From the NCBI RefSeq assembly GCF_027941955.1, contig NZ_CP115960.1, positions 3,910,001 to 3,974,000 on the forward strand: a stretch of 64,000 bases of DNA. Reading direction: 5' to 3'. The notes under the pieces are model-generated. The model saw only the letters and a program-made list of their open reading frames with translations. It had not been told where the DNA came from and ran no database searches. Source of the DNA: Sphingomonas sp. 7/4-4 (GTDB lineage: Bacteria > Pseudomonadota > Alphaproteobacteria > Sphingomonadales > Sphingomonadaceae). Shown here piece by piece: positions 11,825 to 22,107 of this stretch (within the stretch, counting starts at the first letter, position 1; every line of letters starts with the position of its first letter). The translations under genes and the position numbers were made by a program.

Positions 11825-14800
11825 ATGCCCGCTCCCGCGTTCATCAACGAGATCCATTACGACAATGCTGGCGCCGACAGCGGCGAGTTCATCGAGATCG
11901 CGGGCGTCGCGGGCACCGATCTCACCGGCTGGAAGATCGTCCTCTACAACGGCGCGAACGGCGCCAGCTACAACCCGGTCATGACGCTGAGCGGCGTCAT
12001 CGCAAATCAGCAGAATGGCTTCGGCACGATCTCCGTCGCCTATCCGACCGACGGCATCCAGAACGGTTCGCCCGATGCCATCGCACTCGTCGATGCGAGC
12101 AACAACGTCATCCAGTTCCTCAGCTACGAAGGCAGCTTCACTGCCACCAACGGCCCCGCCGCGGGCCTGACCAGCGTCAATGTCGGCGTGTCCGAGAACG
12201 GTACGCAGAGCGGCACTTCGATCGGCCTGATCGGCAGCGGCACGACCTATGAGGATTTCCACTGGGCGCTGATCAACGGCAGCACCGCGGGCGGCGTCAA
12301 TGCCGGCCAGAGCTTCGGCGGCGTGGTGCCGCCTCAGCCGGGCACGCTCAACATCGCCGATGCGACCACCGTCGAGAGCAATAGCGGGGCGCACGACATC
12401 GTCTTCACCGTGACGCGCGCCGACGGCAGCGCGGGCGCGGTCTCCGCCACCTGGACCGTCGCTCTAGGCAGCGCCGATGCCGCGGACTTCGGCGTGGGCT
12501 TCACTGCCACCGGCACGGTCAGCTTCGCCGACGGTGCCACCACCGCCGAGATCCGCCTGCCGGTACAGGGCGACACCGCATTCGAATCGAACGACGGCTT
12601 CACCGTGACGCTGAGCGCGCCCCAGGGCGGCGTAGCGCTGGGCGATGCGGTCGCGACCGGCACGATCACCAACGACGACGCTGCGCCCCCGCGCCGCCGG
12701 CGAACGTGTTCATCAACGAGATCCATTACGACAATGCCGGCACCGATGCGGGCGAGGAGATCGAGATCGCCGGCACCGCGGGCACCGATCTCACCGGATA
12801 CAAATTGGTCTTCTACAACGGCTCGAACACCCCCGGCGCCGCCCCGGTCTATGACACGCTCAACCTTTCGGGCGTGATCGACGACGAATCGAACGGCTTC
12901 GGCGCGCTCGGTTTCCTCCGCGCCGGCATCCAGAACGGCGCGGCGGACGGCGTCGCGCTGATCGCCCCCGACGGCAGCGTGGTCCAATTGCTCTCCTATG
13001 AAGGCAGCTTCACCGCGGCAGCGGGCACCCCCGCCGCCGGCACGACCAGTACCGATATCGGCGTGACCGAGGAGCCGGCCCCGCCGCCGGCCTGTCGCTC
13101 CAGCTCAAGGGCAGCGGCTCGAGCGCCGCCGACTTCGCCTGGGCCGATGCTTCGGACGACAGCTTCGGCTCGCTCAACGCGGGTCAGTCGTTCCTCCCGG
13201 CGACCGGCACCGGCCATCTGCGCATCGGCGACGCCCGCGTCGTCGAGGGTGACAGCGGCACCACCAACCTCATCTTCACCGTCAATCGCGCGGGCGGTTC
13301 CGCGCTCGCCGCGAGCGTAGACTATGCGATCAACCTCGACGGCACTGCCACCGCGGACGATCTCGCTCTCGGCGCAGTCCTTTCGGGCACGCTGAGCTTC
13401 GCTCCCGGCGAATTCTCGAAGCAGATCGTCGTAGCGGTCAACGGCGATCTCGTCGGCGAGCCCAACGAGACGCTGTCGGTCAGCCTCGGCGCGACCACCG
13501 GCAATGTCGTGATCGACGATGCCGTCGCGACCGGCACGATCACCAACGACGATCCGATCGCGCTCACGATCAGCCAGATCCAGGGCGCGGGTCACGTCTC
13601 GGCCTATGCGGGCCAGGTCGTGATCACCACCGGCATCGTCACGGCAGTCGATTCCAACGGCTTCTATCTCCAGTCGGCGGTGGGAGACGGCGATGCCGCT
13701 ACTTCCGACGCGGTCTTCGTCTTCACCAGCACCGCGCCAGGCGTCGCGGTTGGCGACGGCGTATCGGTGCGTGGCTCGGTCGCCGAGTTTCAGGGCAGCA
13801 CCGCCAGCCTCAGCCTGACCGAAATCGTCGCGCCGACCGTCACGGTCGAAACGCACGGCAATGCGCTGCCCACGGCATTGCTGATCGGCACCGGTGGCAT
13901 CCTCCCGCCGACCGAGGCGATCGATGACGACGGCCTGACCAGCTACGATCCGCTCCACGACGGCGTGGACTTCTGGGAATCGCTGGAGGGTATGCGCGTC
14001 ACGCTCGATACGCCGCAGGCGGTGTCGAACACCACATCGTTCGGCGAGACCGATGTCGTCGTCTCGCACGGCAATGGCGCCAGCGGAATCAACGATCGCG
14101 GCGGCATCACCATCTCGGGCGATGGATCGGGCGTCCCCGATTACAATCCCGAGAAGATCCAGATCGACGACGACAGCGGCATCTTCGCGGGCTTCACGCC
14201 CGGCTACACGATCGGCGATCAACTCAGCAGCGTCACCGGCATCGTCAATTATTCGTTCGACGCATATGAAGTGCTCGTCACCGAGGCCGTGACCGTCACG
14301 CAGGACACGACGCTCACCCGCGAGCAGACCGCGCTCCACGGCGACGCCAATTACCTCTCGCTGGCGACCTATAATCTCGAGAATCTCGATGCGTCGGACC
14401 AGAAGTTCGACATCCTCGCCGCCGACATCGTCTACAATCTCCGCGCGCCCGACATCATCGCGGTGCAGGAAATCCAGGACGCCGACGGCGCCGGTTCGGG
14501 CTCGAACCTCTCGGGCACGGTCACTGCGCAGGGCCTGATCGATGCGATCTACGCCCAGTCCGGGCTGCATTACGCCTATATCGAGATCGCGCCGACCACC
14601 GCGGGATCGACCGGCGGCGAGCCCGGCGGCAACATCCGCAACGGCTATTTCTATAACATCGACCGCGTGTCCTATGTCGAAGGCAGCGCCGAGCTGATCG
14701 ACGGCGCCGCCTATAACGGTACCCGGAAACCGCTGGTCGCGCAGTTCGCCTTTGCCGGCCAGACGATCACTGCGATCGACGTCCACCTCACCTCGCGCCT

Positions 14801-16433
14801 CGGCAGCGATCCGCTATGGGGCGACAACCAGCCCGCCAACGATGCCGGCGACGCCGCCCGCACCGCGCAGGCGGCGGGGGTCAAGGCATGGGTCCAGGAG
14901 CATCTCGCCGACAATCCGGCGCTCAACATCGCCGTGCTCGGCGACTGGAACGGCTTCTATTTCGAGAATGCGCAGACCCAGCTCACCGATCCGGGGCAGG
15001 GCGGGGTGTTCACCAATCTCAACACGCTGCTGCCCGAGCAGGAGCGCTACAGCTACATGTTCGAGGGCAATGCCCAGCAGATCGACAACATCCTCGTCAC
15101 CGGCGGGCTGGTCACCAACGCGCAATATGACGCGGTCCACCTGAACTCGCAGTTCGGCGGCGCGCGCGCGACCGATCACGATCCGCAGATCTCGCTGCTG
15201 TTCCTCGGCGCCGCGCCGAAGGACCTTGCCCTCAGCAACGCCAGCGTCGCCGAAAATCTGCCTGCGGGCAGCGTGGTCGGCACGGTCTCGGCCACCGATA
15301 CTGCCAATGACACGCTCCATTATGCGCTGGTCGACAATGCCGGCGGGCTCTTCGCCATCGACGCGGCGACGGGCGTGATCACCACCACCGCGCCGCTCAA
15401 CCATGAGGCGGTGGCGGAGTACGCGCTGATCGCAAAGGCGACCGACAGCGGCGGGCTGGTCGTCCAGCAGAGCTTCACCGTCGCAGTGACCGACGTCAAC
15501 GAGGCGCCCGTCGCCGCGCACGACGCAGTCGCAGTCAACGAGGATGCGACCACCGCGAACCTCTGGACGACCTTGCTCGGCAACGATTCGGATCCCGATG
15601 CCGGGCAGACGCTGGCGATCAGTGCGGTCAACAGCTCGGGGACGCTCGGAAGCCTCGTCTTCGACGCAGCGAGCCATACGCTGAAATATGTCGCCGATGC
15701 CGACGCGTTCGACGCGCTGGCACCGGGCGCCACCCAGGTCGATCATTTCAGCTACACCGTCACCGACGGCAACGGCCTCACCAGCACCGCGATCGTCGAC
15801 GTGACCGTCACCGGCATCGCCGACGGCATCACGCGCAACGGCACGATCTTCTCCGATACGCTGAACGGCACCGCGGGCGAGGACAGACTGTCGGGCGGGA
15901 TCGGCAGCGACACGCTGTATGGCCTTGGCGGGCATGACTGGCTCGACGGCGGCATCGGCAATGACAAGCTCTATGGCGGCGACGGCAACGACGTGCTGTT
16001 CGGCGATCTCGGCAACGACACCCTGTGGGGTGGCAACGGCCGCGACGTGCTGTTCGGCGGGCTCGGCAACGACACGCTCTATGGCGGTGCCGATGCTGAC
16101 AGCTTCCACTTCGGCCGGCTCGAAGGCAGCGGCACGATCGCCGATTTCAATACCGCCGAGGACAAGATCGTCCTCGACGACGGCGTCTCGATCACGCGCA
16201 CCAAGGTGCAGGACGTCAATCGCGACGGGGTCAAGGACCTGACCCTCACGCTGAGCTGGGGCAGCAGCGTCACGTTGCTTGGCGTCAGCGACGTGTCACA
16301 GGTCAAGTTCGGTGCGCCGGACTATTATTCGGATCACCAGCCCGGACTTGGCGGCTTGCTCGACAACATTGGCGATCTCTTCGATAGCCTGTACGGTGGT
16401 CATCAGAAGTTGATCGACACCGGATGGTTCTGA
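11825..16433 (+). CDS. Giant secreted RTX endonuclease/exonuclease/phosphatase-family protein (frame broken twice)
   Basis: About 1,536 residues when joined. Domain order: lamin-tail domain (FINEIHYDNAGADSGEFIEI), Calx-beta, second lamin-tail domain, second Calx-beta, an OB-like region (ISQIQGAGHVSAYAGQVV), the nuclease domain (LATYNLENLD, APDIIAVQEIQD, VLGDWN, ATDHDPQISL: the metal and catalytic residues of the EEP fold), a cadherin-like domain, an Ig-like VCBS domain, and calcium-binding RTX nonapeptides (GGDGNDVLFGDLGNDTL). There is no N-terminal signal peptide, as expected for type I secretion, and the exporter genes follow directly. It resembles ExeM/NucH-type extracellular DNases. Breaks at C runs 12686-12690 and 13079-13082 each lack one C. 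Confidence 0.9.
11837..13555 (+). repeat. Tandem duplication of a lamin-tail + Calx-beta unit inside the nuclease gene
   Basis: Two ~850-bp units (about 11837-12681 and 12705-13555) encode the same pair of domains. The starts are almost identical at DNA level: ttcatcaacgagatccatta recurs at 11840 and 12708, and both units end gcgaccggcacgatcaccaa. The later parts differ more, so the duplication is not recent or is under diversifying drift. The two frame breaks lie at the inter-unit linker and inside unit two. Confidence 0.8.
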
Positions 16434-16522
16434 CGATTTGCGACATCGCGTAACGACAAGTATCGAAGCCTCGCCGCGCGATCTTCCGGGTCGCGCGGCA
16501 CTGCGTTTAGCGGGGGCAAGCC

Positions 16523-18259
16523 ATGCGAATTGAACGCCCGATCGGGGTGCTGCGTCAGGCGCTGGCGTTGTGCCGGCGGCATTTCGTCTCCGCCGCGGCG
16601 TTCAGCGCGCTGATCAACCTGCTCTACATCGTGCCCACGCTCTACATGCTGCAGGTCTATGATCGCGTAGTGCCGACCCAGGGCCTGCAGACGCTCGCGT
16701 TCCTCACGCTGGTGCTGCTGTTCGCACTGGGCACGCTGTCGCTGCTCGATCGCATCCGCACGCGGCTGCTGGTCCGCGCCGGCGTCCAGCTCGATGCGAC
16801 GCTCGCGCCGCTGATCCTCGACGCGACTTTGGGTCGGCCCGAGCTGCCGGTGGCGCGGCAGGCGCTGCGCGAATTCGATACGATGCGCGGCACGCTCACC
16901 GGTCCGGGAATCCTCGCATTGTTCGATGCGCCCTGGGTCCCGATCTACATCCTGGTCTGCTTTCTGGTGCATCCATGGCTCGGCGTCGTCGCGATAGTGG
17001 GATGCACGATTCTGCCGCTCATCGCCTGGGCAAACGAGCGCGCGACTCGCAGCCGTCTCGATCGTGCCCAACTGATCGCCAGCACTTCCTACGCCAATCA
17101 GGATGCCCTGCTCGGCTCGAGCGACAGCATCCGGGCGCTGGGCATGCGCCGGGCGATGGTTGCGCGGCAGCTGCGCCAGCGCGAGGCCATGCTCGCCGCG
17201 CAGACCGAGGCGAGCTTCGCTTCGGGCAGCTATCTCACTGCCACCAAGTTCACGCGCCTCGCGCTCCAGTCGCTCGCCTTGGGGCTGGGCGCTCTGCTCG
17301 CGATCGACAACCTCATCTCGGGCGGCGCGATCTTCGCCGCCTCCTTCCTGATCGCCCGCGCGCTCGCGCCGATCGAGCAGCTGATCGGCACGTGGAAGAC
17401 GCTCGTCCAGGCGCATCAGAGCTATCGCAGTCTCGGCACGCTCCTCGAGGGCAGCAGCACCCGGCCCGAACCGACCCGGCTGCCGCCGCCGCAGGGCGCG
17501 GTCGCGCTGGAAGGCATCACCGTCCTCAACGAGGCGCGTGACGGCGCGATCCTGAACAGCATCTCGCTGCGCTTCGATCCCGGCGAAGTGATCGCGATCG
17601 TCGGCCCCAGCGGTGCGGGCAAATCGACTCTGGTCCGCACGATCGCCGGCGCGCTTCCGGCCGATCGTGGCACGATCCGGCTCGACGGCGCGGATACGCG
17701 CGATTGGGATCCCGAGCAGCTGGCCCGCCACATCGGCTATCTGCCGCAGGATGCCGCTTTGTTCGCCGGATCGGTCGCCGAAAACATCGCGCGCTTCGCC
17801 GGCGAGTTGGGCGAAGATCGTGCCACGCTCGATACCGCGGTAGTCGCCGCGGCGTCCAAGGTCGGTGCCGATCCGCTGATCCGGCGCCTGCCGAACGGCT
17901 ATGATCATCAGCTCAAGCTGGGCGGTCGCGGCGTATCGGCCGGTCAGGCGCAGCGCATTGCGCTCGCCCGCGCCGTCTATGGCGATCCGCGCATCCTGAT
18001 TCTCGACGAGCCCAATGCGCATCTCGATACCGAAGGCGATGCCGCTCTGGTCGCCGCGCTGGGAACACTCAAGGCGGAAGGCCGCACGATCCTGATCGTC
18101 TCGCACAAACTTGGTATCCTGCCCGTGGTCGACAAGATCCTCGTCCTGCGCGACGGTCGTGTCGAACTCTATGGCCCGCGCGACGAAGTGCTTCCCAAGA
18201 TCGCGCCGCCCAATCTCCGGCGTGTCGCTCCGCCCACTGCCGCGGCGAGTGGCGCATGA
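16523..18259 (+). CDS. Type I secretion system ABC permease/ATPase (PrtD type)
   Basis: A 578-residue fused exporter. The N-terminal half (about 1-300) is the membrane domain, without a C39 peptidase domain; the C-terminal half is the ATPase, with Walker A GPSGAGKST at about residue 361, ABC signature VSAGQAQRIALARAVYG, Walker B ILILDEPNAHLD and the switch His in IVSHKLG. The signature is VSAGQ rather than LSGGQ, as in several PrtD/AprD-type exporters. It overlaps the adaptor gene by four bases (atga), lies 89 bases after the RTX nuclease, and most likely exports it with a TolC protein encoded elsewhere. Confidence 0.93.
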   Translation: MRIERPIGVLRQALALCRRHFVSAAAFSALINLLYIVPTLYMLQVYDRVVPTQGLQTLAFLTLVLLFALGTLSLLDRIRTRLLVRAGVQLDATLAPLILDATLGRPELPVARQALREFDTMRGTLTGPGILALFDAPWVPIYILVCFLVHPWLGVVAIVGCTILPLIAWANERATRSRLDRAQLIASTSYANQDALLGSSDSIRALGMRRAMVARQLRQREAMLAAQTEASFASGSYLTATKFTRLALQSLALGLGALLAIDNLISGGAIFAASFLIARALAPIEQLIGTWKTLVQAHQSYRSLGTLLEGSSTRPEPTRLPPPQGAVALEGITVLNEARDGAILNSISLRFDPGEVIAIVGPSGAGKSTLVRTIAGALPADRGTIRLDGADTRDWDPEQLARHIGYLPQDAALFAGSVAENIARFAGELGEDRATLDTAVVAAASKVGADPLIRRLPNGYDHQLKLGGRGVSAGQAQRIALARAVYGDPRILILDEPNAHLDTEGDAALVAALGTLKAEGRTILIVSHKLGILPVVDKILVLRDGRVELYGPRDEVLPKIAPPNLRRVAPPTAAASGA

Positions 18260-19617
18260 ACATGCCGATCCTCCTCGCGCCCTCGGGCGAAGCGCCGGTC
18301 TCCGCGTCGCCGGTCGCCGATCCGCGACGCGACATCCGCATCGGGTTGGTGATCGCCGCCCTCTTCTTCGTGATATTTCTCGGCTGGGCGATGTTCGCGC
18401 GGCTCGATGCCGCTGCTTATGCACCGGGCACTTTGGTGGTGTCGGGCCAGCGCCAGTCGGTCCAGCACCGCGACGGCGGTGTCGTCGGCAAGATCTATGT
18501 CCGCGAGGGCCAGCGCGTCGAGCGCGGCCAGCTGCTGGTCCAGCTCGCCGCAGCCGAGGTTCAGGCGCAGGAGCGGGCGCTTGCCTCGCAGGCGATCCGG
18601 CTGCTCGCCCAACGCGCGCGGCTCGAAGCCGAGCAGCTCGGGCGCGGCCAGGTCGCAGCACCGAAGGAATTCGCCTCGCTCTCGCCCGAAGACCGCGAGG
18701 AAGCGGCGCTGGCGATGCGGCTGCAGCAGACCGAACTCTCGGCGCGAACCTCGGTGCTGTCTGCCCAGCGCGGCGCGCTCGGTCAACGCGTTCTCCAGTC
18801 GGGCGAACAAGGGCGTGGCTATGGCGAGCAGGCAGTGTCTTCGACCGAGCAGCTCCGCCTGATCGAAGAGCAGATCGCCGCGCTCAAGCCCGTCGCCGAC
18901 AAGGGCTTCGTCTCGGCGACGCGGATGCGCGAGCTCGAGCGTGCGCGCGCCCAGCTTCAGGGCCAGCGCGGCCAATATACTGCCAGCGTCGCCCAGACCC
19001 GCGGCGCCGCGCGCGAGAACGAGATTCAGGTGCTCGAGGCCGAACGAACCTTCCGCGAGCGTACCGCGTCCGATCTCCGCGACGTCGAGACCCGGCTGGG
19101 CGACGTCCTGCCGCGCTGGACCGCCGCGCGCGACCAGCTCGAACGCACGGCAATCCGCTCGCCCGCCACCGGCGCGGTGGTCGGCCTGTCGGTGTTCACC
19201 CCGGGCGGCGTGGTCGCGCCGGGCCAGAAGCTGATGGACGTCGTCCCTGAACGCACGCCGCTATTGATCCAGGCCCGGATATCGCCCGAGGATGCCGACG
19301 ATCTCCAAGTCGGCCAGCGCACCCTCGTCAAATTCTCCGGGCTCCACGAGCGGACCCTGCCCAATCTCGAAGGCAGGCTGACGCGGCTCTCCGCCGACAG
19401 CTTTACCGACGAGAAGAGCGGGATGAGCTATTTCACCGGCGAGATCACCGTCCCGCGCGAGCAATTGAACCTGATCCAGGGCGTCCGCGGTGCCGATTTC
19501 GCGCTCAGGGCCGGCATGCCCGTCCAGGTGCTGATCCCGTTGCGCAGGCGCACGGCGCTGGATTATGCGCTCGAGCCGCTGATCGGCAGCTTCTGGTCCT
19601 CGTTCCGCGAGCATTGA
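18256..19617 (+). CDS. Type I secretion membrane-fusion adaptor, HlyD/PrtE family
   Basis: A 453-residue periplasmic adaptor. A short cytoplasmic tail is followed by one membrane helix (residues ~29-47, IGLVIAALFFVIFLGWAMF), a lipoyl-like half-motif (RQSVQHRDGGVVGKIYVREG), a long coiled-coil hairpin rich in Gln, Glu and Arg (~90-280), and the C-terminal beta-barrel with VQVLIPLRRRTALDYALEPL, typical of HlyD proteins. It is translationally coupled to the ABC gene and completes the inner-membrane part of the exporter. It converges on the next gene with a 21-base gap. Confidence 0.93.
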   Translation: MNMPILLAPSGEAPVSASPVADPRRDIRIGLVIAALFFVIFLGWAMFARLDAAAYAPGTLVVSGQRQSVQHRDGGVVGKIYVREGQRVERGQLLVQLAAAEVQAQERALASQAIRLLAQRARLEAEQLGRGQVAAPKEFASLSPEDREEAALAMRLQQTELSARTSVLSAQRGALGQRVLQSGEQGRGYGEQAVSSTEQLRLIEEQIAALKPVADKGFVSATRMRELERARAQLQGQRGQYTASVAQTRGAARENEIQVLEAERTFRERTASDLRDVETRLGDVLPRWTAARDQLERTAIRSPATGAVVGLSVFTPGGVVAPGQKLMDVVPERTPLLIQARISPEDADDLQVGQRTLVKFSGLHERTLPNLEGRLTRLSADSFTDEKSGMSYFTGEITVPREQLNLIQGVRGADFALRAGMPVQVLIPLRRRTALDYALEPLIGSFWSSFREH

Positions 19618-19638
19618 TCGCTCGCCGCGAGCCTCGCC

Positions 19639-20232
19639 TCAGCGGATCGGGCGCACCCGTCCCATCAGCGTCGTCGCAGTGCGCACTTCGCGGGCAACCA
19701 CCCCGGCGGTGAAGCGTTCGATCACGCCGCGGGTGCGCCGCATCGGGCGCGCGTCGCTGCTGTGCGCGGACGCCACCAGCCCACTGCCCCAATTGTCCGC
19801 CAGCGCGCGGACCCGCGCCGCCAGCATCGATCGCCGGTCCTCGCCTCCCAGCACGATCGACGGGAAGGGGAGCGGCGTGCGCGGCGAGGCGAAGGTATCG
19901 AGCAAGGTCTCGACGCTCTCGCCCTGCTCGTCGATCGGCTCGAAGAACAAGGCGCCCGCGACACGCGAGACGTAGGAAGCCGGCGACAGCCGCGCCCACC
20001 ACGCCGTCGCGAAGCAGCTCGCGCCCTCGGCGATCAGCAGCACCGCGCCGTCCGCGCGCGTCACCGCCGCATCGAGCTTCGCCGCGAGCAGATTGCGCTC
20101 CGATTGCGTACCCGCGCGATAGGGGATGTGCTCCCGCGCCGGTCCCGTGAACAGATTGCGCCACGGCGCGCCGGCAGCACCCGATATTTCGACGAGCGAC
20201 AGGTTCGCGGGAAGGGACAGCGCAGGCACCAT
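19639..20232 (-). CDS. Divergent RBBP9/YdeN-like alpha/beta-hydrolase-fold protein
   Basis: A 197-residue protein starting at ATG 20232, which has ggag six bases upstream; another ATG at 20244 lacks a ribosome site. LPFPSIVLGGEDRRSM and ADNWGSGLV match the conserved parts of RBBP9/YdeN hydrolases. The nucleophile elbow, normally VAHSLG, reads IAEGASCFATAWW here, so the catalytic Ser appears lost, and no C-terminal Gly-His-Ile/Asn motif is seen. It may be a non-catalytic binding protein. It converges on the type I secretion adaptor; a link to that system is only a guess. Confidence 0.55.
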   Translation of the reverse strand: MVPALSLPANLSLVEISGAAGAPWRNLFTGPAREHIPYRAGTQSERNLLAAKLDAAVTRADGAVLLIAEGASCFATAWWARLSPASYVSRVAGALFFEPIDEQGESVETLLDTFASPRTPLPFPSIVLGGEDRRSMLAARVRALADNWGSGLVASAHSSDARPMRRTRGVIERFTAGVVAREVRTATTLMGRVRPIR

Positions 20233-20329
20233 GGCGCACTCCATCAGCTGAAGGTCGATCCTAATCCGATCCGACGATTCTCGCCAGCGGATTCCCAGTC
20301 ATCGAGTAGAGATTGAGCGCAAAAGCCGC

Positions 20330-20755
20330 TCAGGCCAGCGTATGGCTGAGCGTGATCTCGGCCTTGAGCAGCTTCGAGATCGGGCAATTGGCCTTGGCCC
20401 CGGCGGCGAGCTCGTCGAACTGCTCGGGCGAGATGCCCGGCACTTCGGCCTTGAGCGTCAGGTCCGATCGCGTCACCGCGAAGCTGTCGCCCTGCTGCTC
20501 GAGCTTGACCGCGGCAGTCGTCTCGAGGCTGCCTTCGCTGAACCCCGCCCGCGCAAGCGCGAAGCTCAGCGCCATGGTGAAGCATCCGGCATGCGCCGCC
20601 GCGATCAGCTCCTCGGGGTTGGTGCCCTTCTCGTCGCCGAAGCGGGTATTGTAGCTATAGGGCGTCGCGTCGAGCACGCCCGAGGGCGTGTCGAGCTGGC
20701 CTTTGCCGTCCTTGCCGAAGCCCTGGTAGCGAGCGGTCGCAGTCCGTGTCGTCAT
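20330..20755 (-). CDS. osmC: OsmC-family peroxiredoxin-like protein
   Basis: A 141-residue cytoplasmic protein. It has the two redox cysteines of the OsmC/Ohr family, in AAAHAGCFTMALSFAL and in KANCPISKLLK, and the typical GTNPEELIAAAHAG segment. This group reduces organic hydroperoxides and is usually stress-induced. ATG 20755 follows a good ribosome site (aagggga). It is monocistronic in appearance. The ~100 bases between it and the preceding gene (20233-20329) show nothing recognisable. Confidence 0.92.
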   Translation of the reverse strand: MTTRTATARYQGFGKDGKGQLDTPSGVLDATPYSYNTRFGDEKGTNPEELIAAAHAGCFTMALSFALARAGFSEGSLETTAAVKLEQQGDSFAVTRSDLTLKAEVPGISPEQFDELAAGAKANCPISKLLKAEITLSHTLA

Positions 20756-20811
20756 GGATTCCCCTTCGAGTGATGGGACGCGGCGACAGCGTGCCGCCGC
20801 GTCCCGGATTG

Positions 20812-21216
20812 TCAACGGCAGCGAACTTGGTTCTTGTCGATCGCCGAGCCGGCCGCGGCGCCGGCTGCCGCGCCGAGCACCGTGCCCAGCAGCTCCGATC
20901 CGCCCGGCGCGATGATATTGCCCAGCACGCCGCCGGCAACCCCGCCGACGATCAGCCCGGTCGTCCCGTCCGAACGGCGGCAATAATAACGCCCGTCCCG
21001 GCCGCGATAGAGGCGATCCTGCCGCGACAGGCGGCGCTCGCGATAGCTGCGGTCGTCGCGATAATAACGGTCGGCATAATAGCCGCCGTACGAGGGGTCG
21101 GGCCGGTTCCAGTCATAGCTGCGATAGCCGCCGTCATAGCTCGACGTGCCATAGCCCGTGTCCGCACAGCCGGCGAGCGTGCCCGCGGCCAGCAATCCCA
21201 ACAACATGGTGCGCAT
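20812..21216 (-). CDS. Glycine-zipper outer-membrane lipoprotein (2TM/17-kDa-antigen type)
   Basis: A 134-residue lipoprotein. The signal peptide MRTMLLGLLAAGTLAGC ends in a lipobox, followed by a Tyr/Arg/Gly-rich linker (GGYYADRYYRDDRSYRERR) and a C-terminal glycine zipper (GLIVGGVAGGVLGNIIAPGG...GAAAGAAAGSAIDK) of the kind found in 17-kDa surface antigen and SlyB-like proteins. The start is ATG 21216 with gggagag upstream. It probably sits in the envelope; no specific function is known. Confidence 0.88.
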   Translation of the reverse strand: MRTMLLGLLAAGTLAGCADTGYGTSSYDGGYRSYDWNRPDPSYGGYYADRYYRDDRSYRERRLSRQDRLYRGRDGRYYCRRSDGTTGLIVGGVAGGVLGNIIAPGGSELLGTVLGAAAGAAAGSAIDKNQVRCR

Positions 21217-21299
21217 GTCTACTCTCCCATGAAGATTCCTATGGAGAGGGAATGCGTGGCGCCGGGAAAGTTGCGCCGGCGCTATGATCAGGACGGCCG

Positions 21300-21783
21300 T
21301 CAGGCTTCGGCCTGCAGCCGCGCGAGGATCTCGCGTACCCGCCCCAGCACTTCCGGCTCGCCGTCCACCCAGAAACGGCGCTTGTCGGAAGGATCGGGGT
21401 CCGCGTGAGCAGGCCTAGAGCCTCGAGCCGTCGACATGGCGCAGCGCCGTCGTCGTCGGCACGCCCGAGGCATGGCACAGCCCCGAAACCGAGACCGCGC
21501 GCCGCTCGTCGGCCGCCACCACCAGATCGAGCAGCATGTCCCAGGCGGGATCGCGGAACACCGGCGTGCCGAGCATCTCGTTCCGGCGCAGGCGGACCGC
21601 GCGCAGACCGGCCGCGAACTGTGCGACCGATTTATAGGAAGGCTTGTTCAGTCCCGCCGCGGCCGAATCCTGGAGGAACGCGATTGCCGCATCGGCGTCT
21701 CCTCCGCGTTGCGCGGCGATCGCCTCGACCAGCTGCGTCAGCCGGAGCAACTGTTCCCTGGAAAGTACGACACGCGCGCCCAT
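21300..21783 (-). CDS. Winged-helix (MarR-like) DNA-binding protein (frame broken twice)
   Basis: About 161 residues after joining. The N-terminal helices (LSREQLLRLTQLVEAIAAQR) are followed by a winged-helix region VSVSGLCHASGVPTTTALRH, VDGLEALGLLTR, DPSDKRRFWV, then REILARLQAEA at the end. The recognition helix and the DPSDKRR wing are MarR-like. Breaks at 21428-21429 and 21401-21402 each lack one G on the coding strand. Start ATG 21783. A regulator of unknown target; similar sphingomonad proteins are annotated only as winged-helix proteins. Confidence 0.75.
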
Positions 21784-22107
21784 CGACGATGCCCCTTCGG
21801 TGGTTGCCAGACGGTTGTGACGGAGGGGCTGGACGTGGCAAGCGCGGGAAAGGCTTAACGCCGGCGAAACCGTGGATGCCAACGACACGATGTTTCTGAT
21901 TGATTTCCGTAGATTTTCCGGAACTCGCAACCGATCGAGGTCGGCGGCTCGACCCTTCAGCGGATCCTGCTCCCGGTTCGTCGGTAAAAACCGCCGGCGC
22001 GAGCCGGGATCCAGCGCTCCGCGCGCCATCCCCGTGCGAGGTGGCGCCGGACAAATCCTGTAGTCTTGCGCATATGGGAATAGTCGCGGGCGTCGCGCTC
22101 GGCCGCC
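21784..22107. other. Intergenic region without a recognised feature
   Basis: These 324 bases separate the winged-helix gene (start at 21783) from the stop of the endolysin gene. I see no conserved ORF, no cloverleaf, and no terminator with a T run. The segment should hold the promoter of the winged-helix gene (minus strand). Confidence 0.4.

Noticed and set aside
16403..18661. Long minus-strand ORF of 752 residues opposite the ABC exporter and adaptor
   Set aside because: It is Arg/Ala/Gln-rich, has no domain, and lies wholly over well-supported plus-strand genes; typical antisense ORF in GC-rich DNA.
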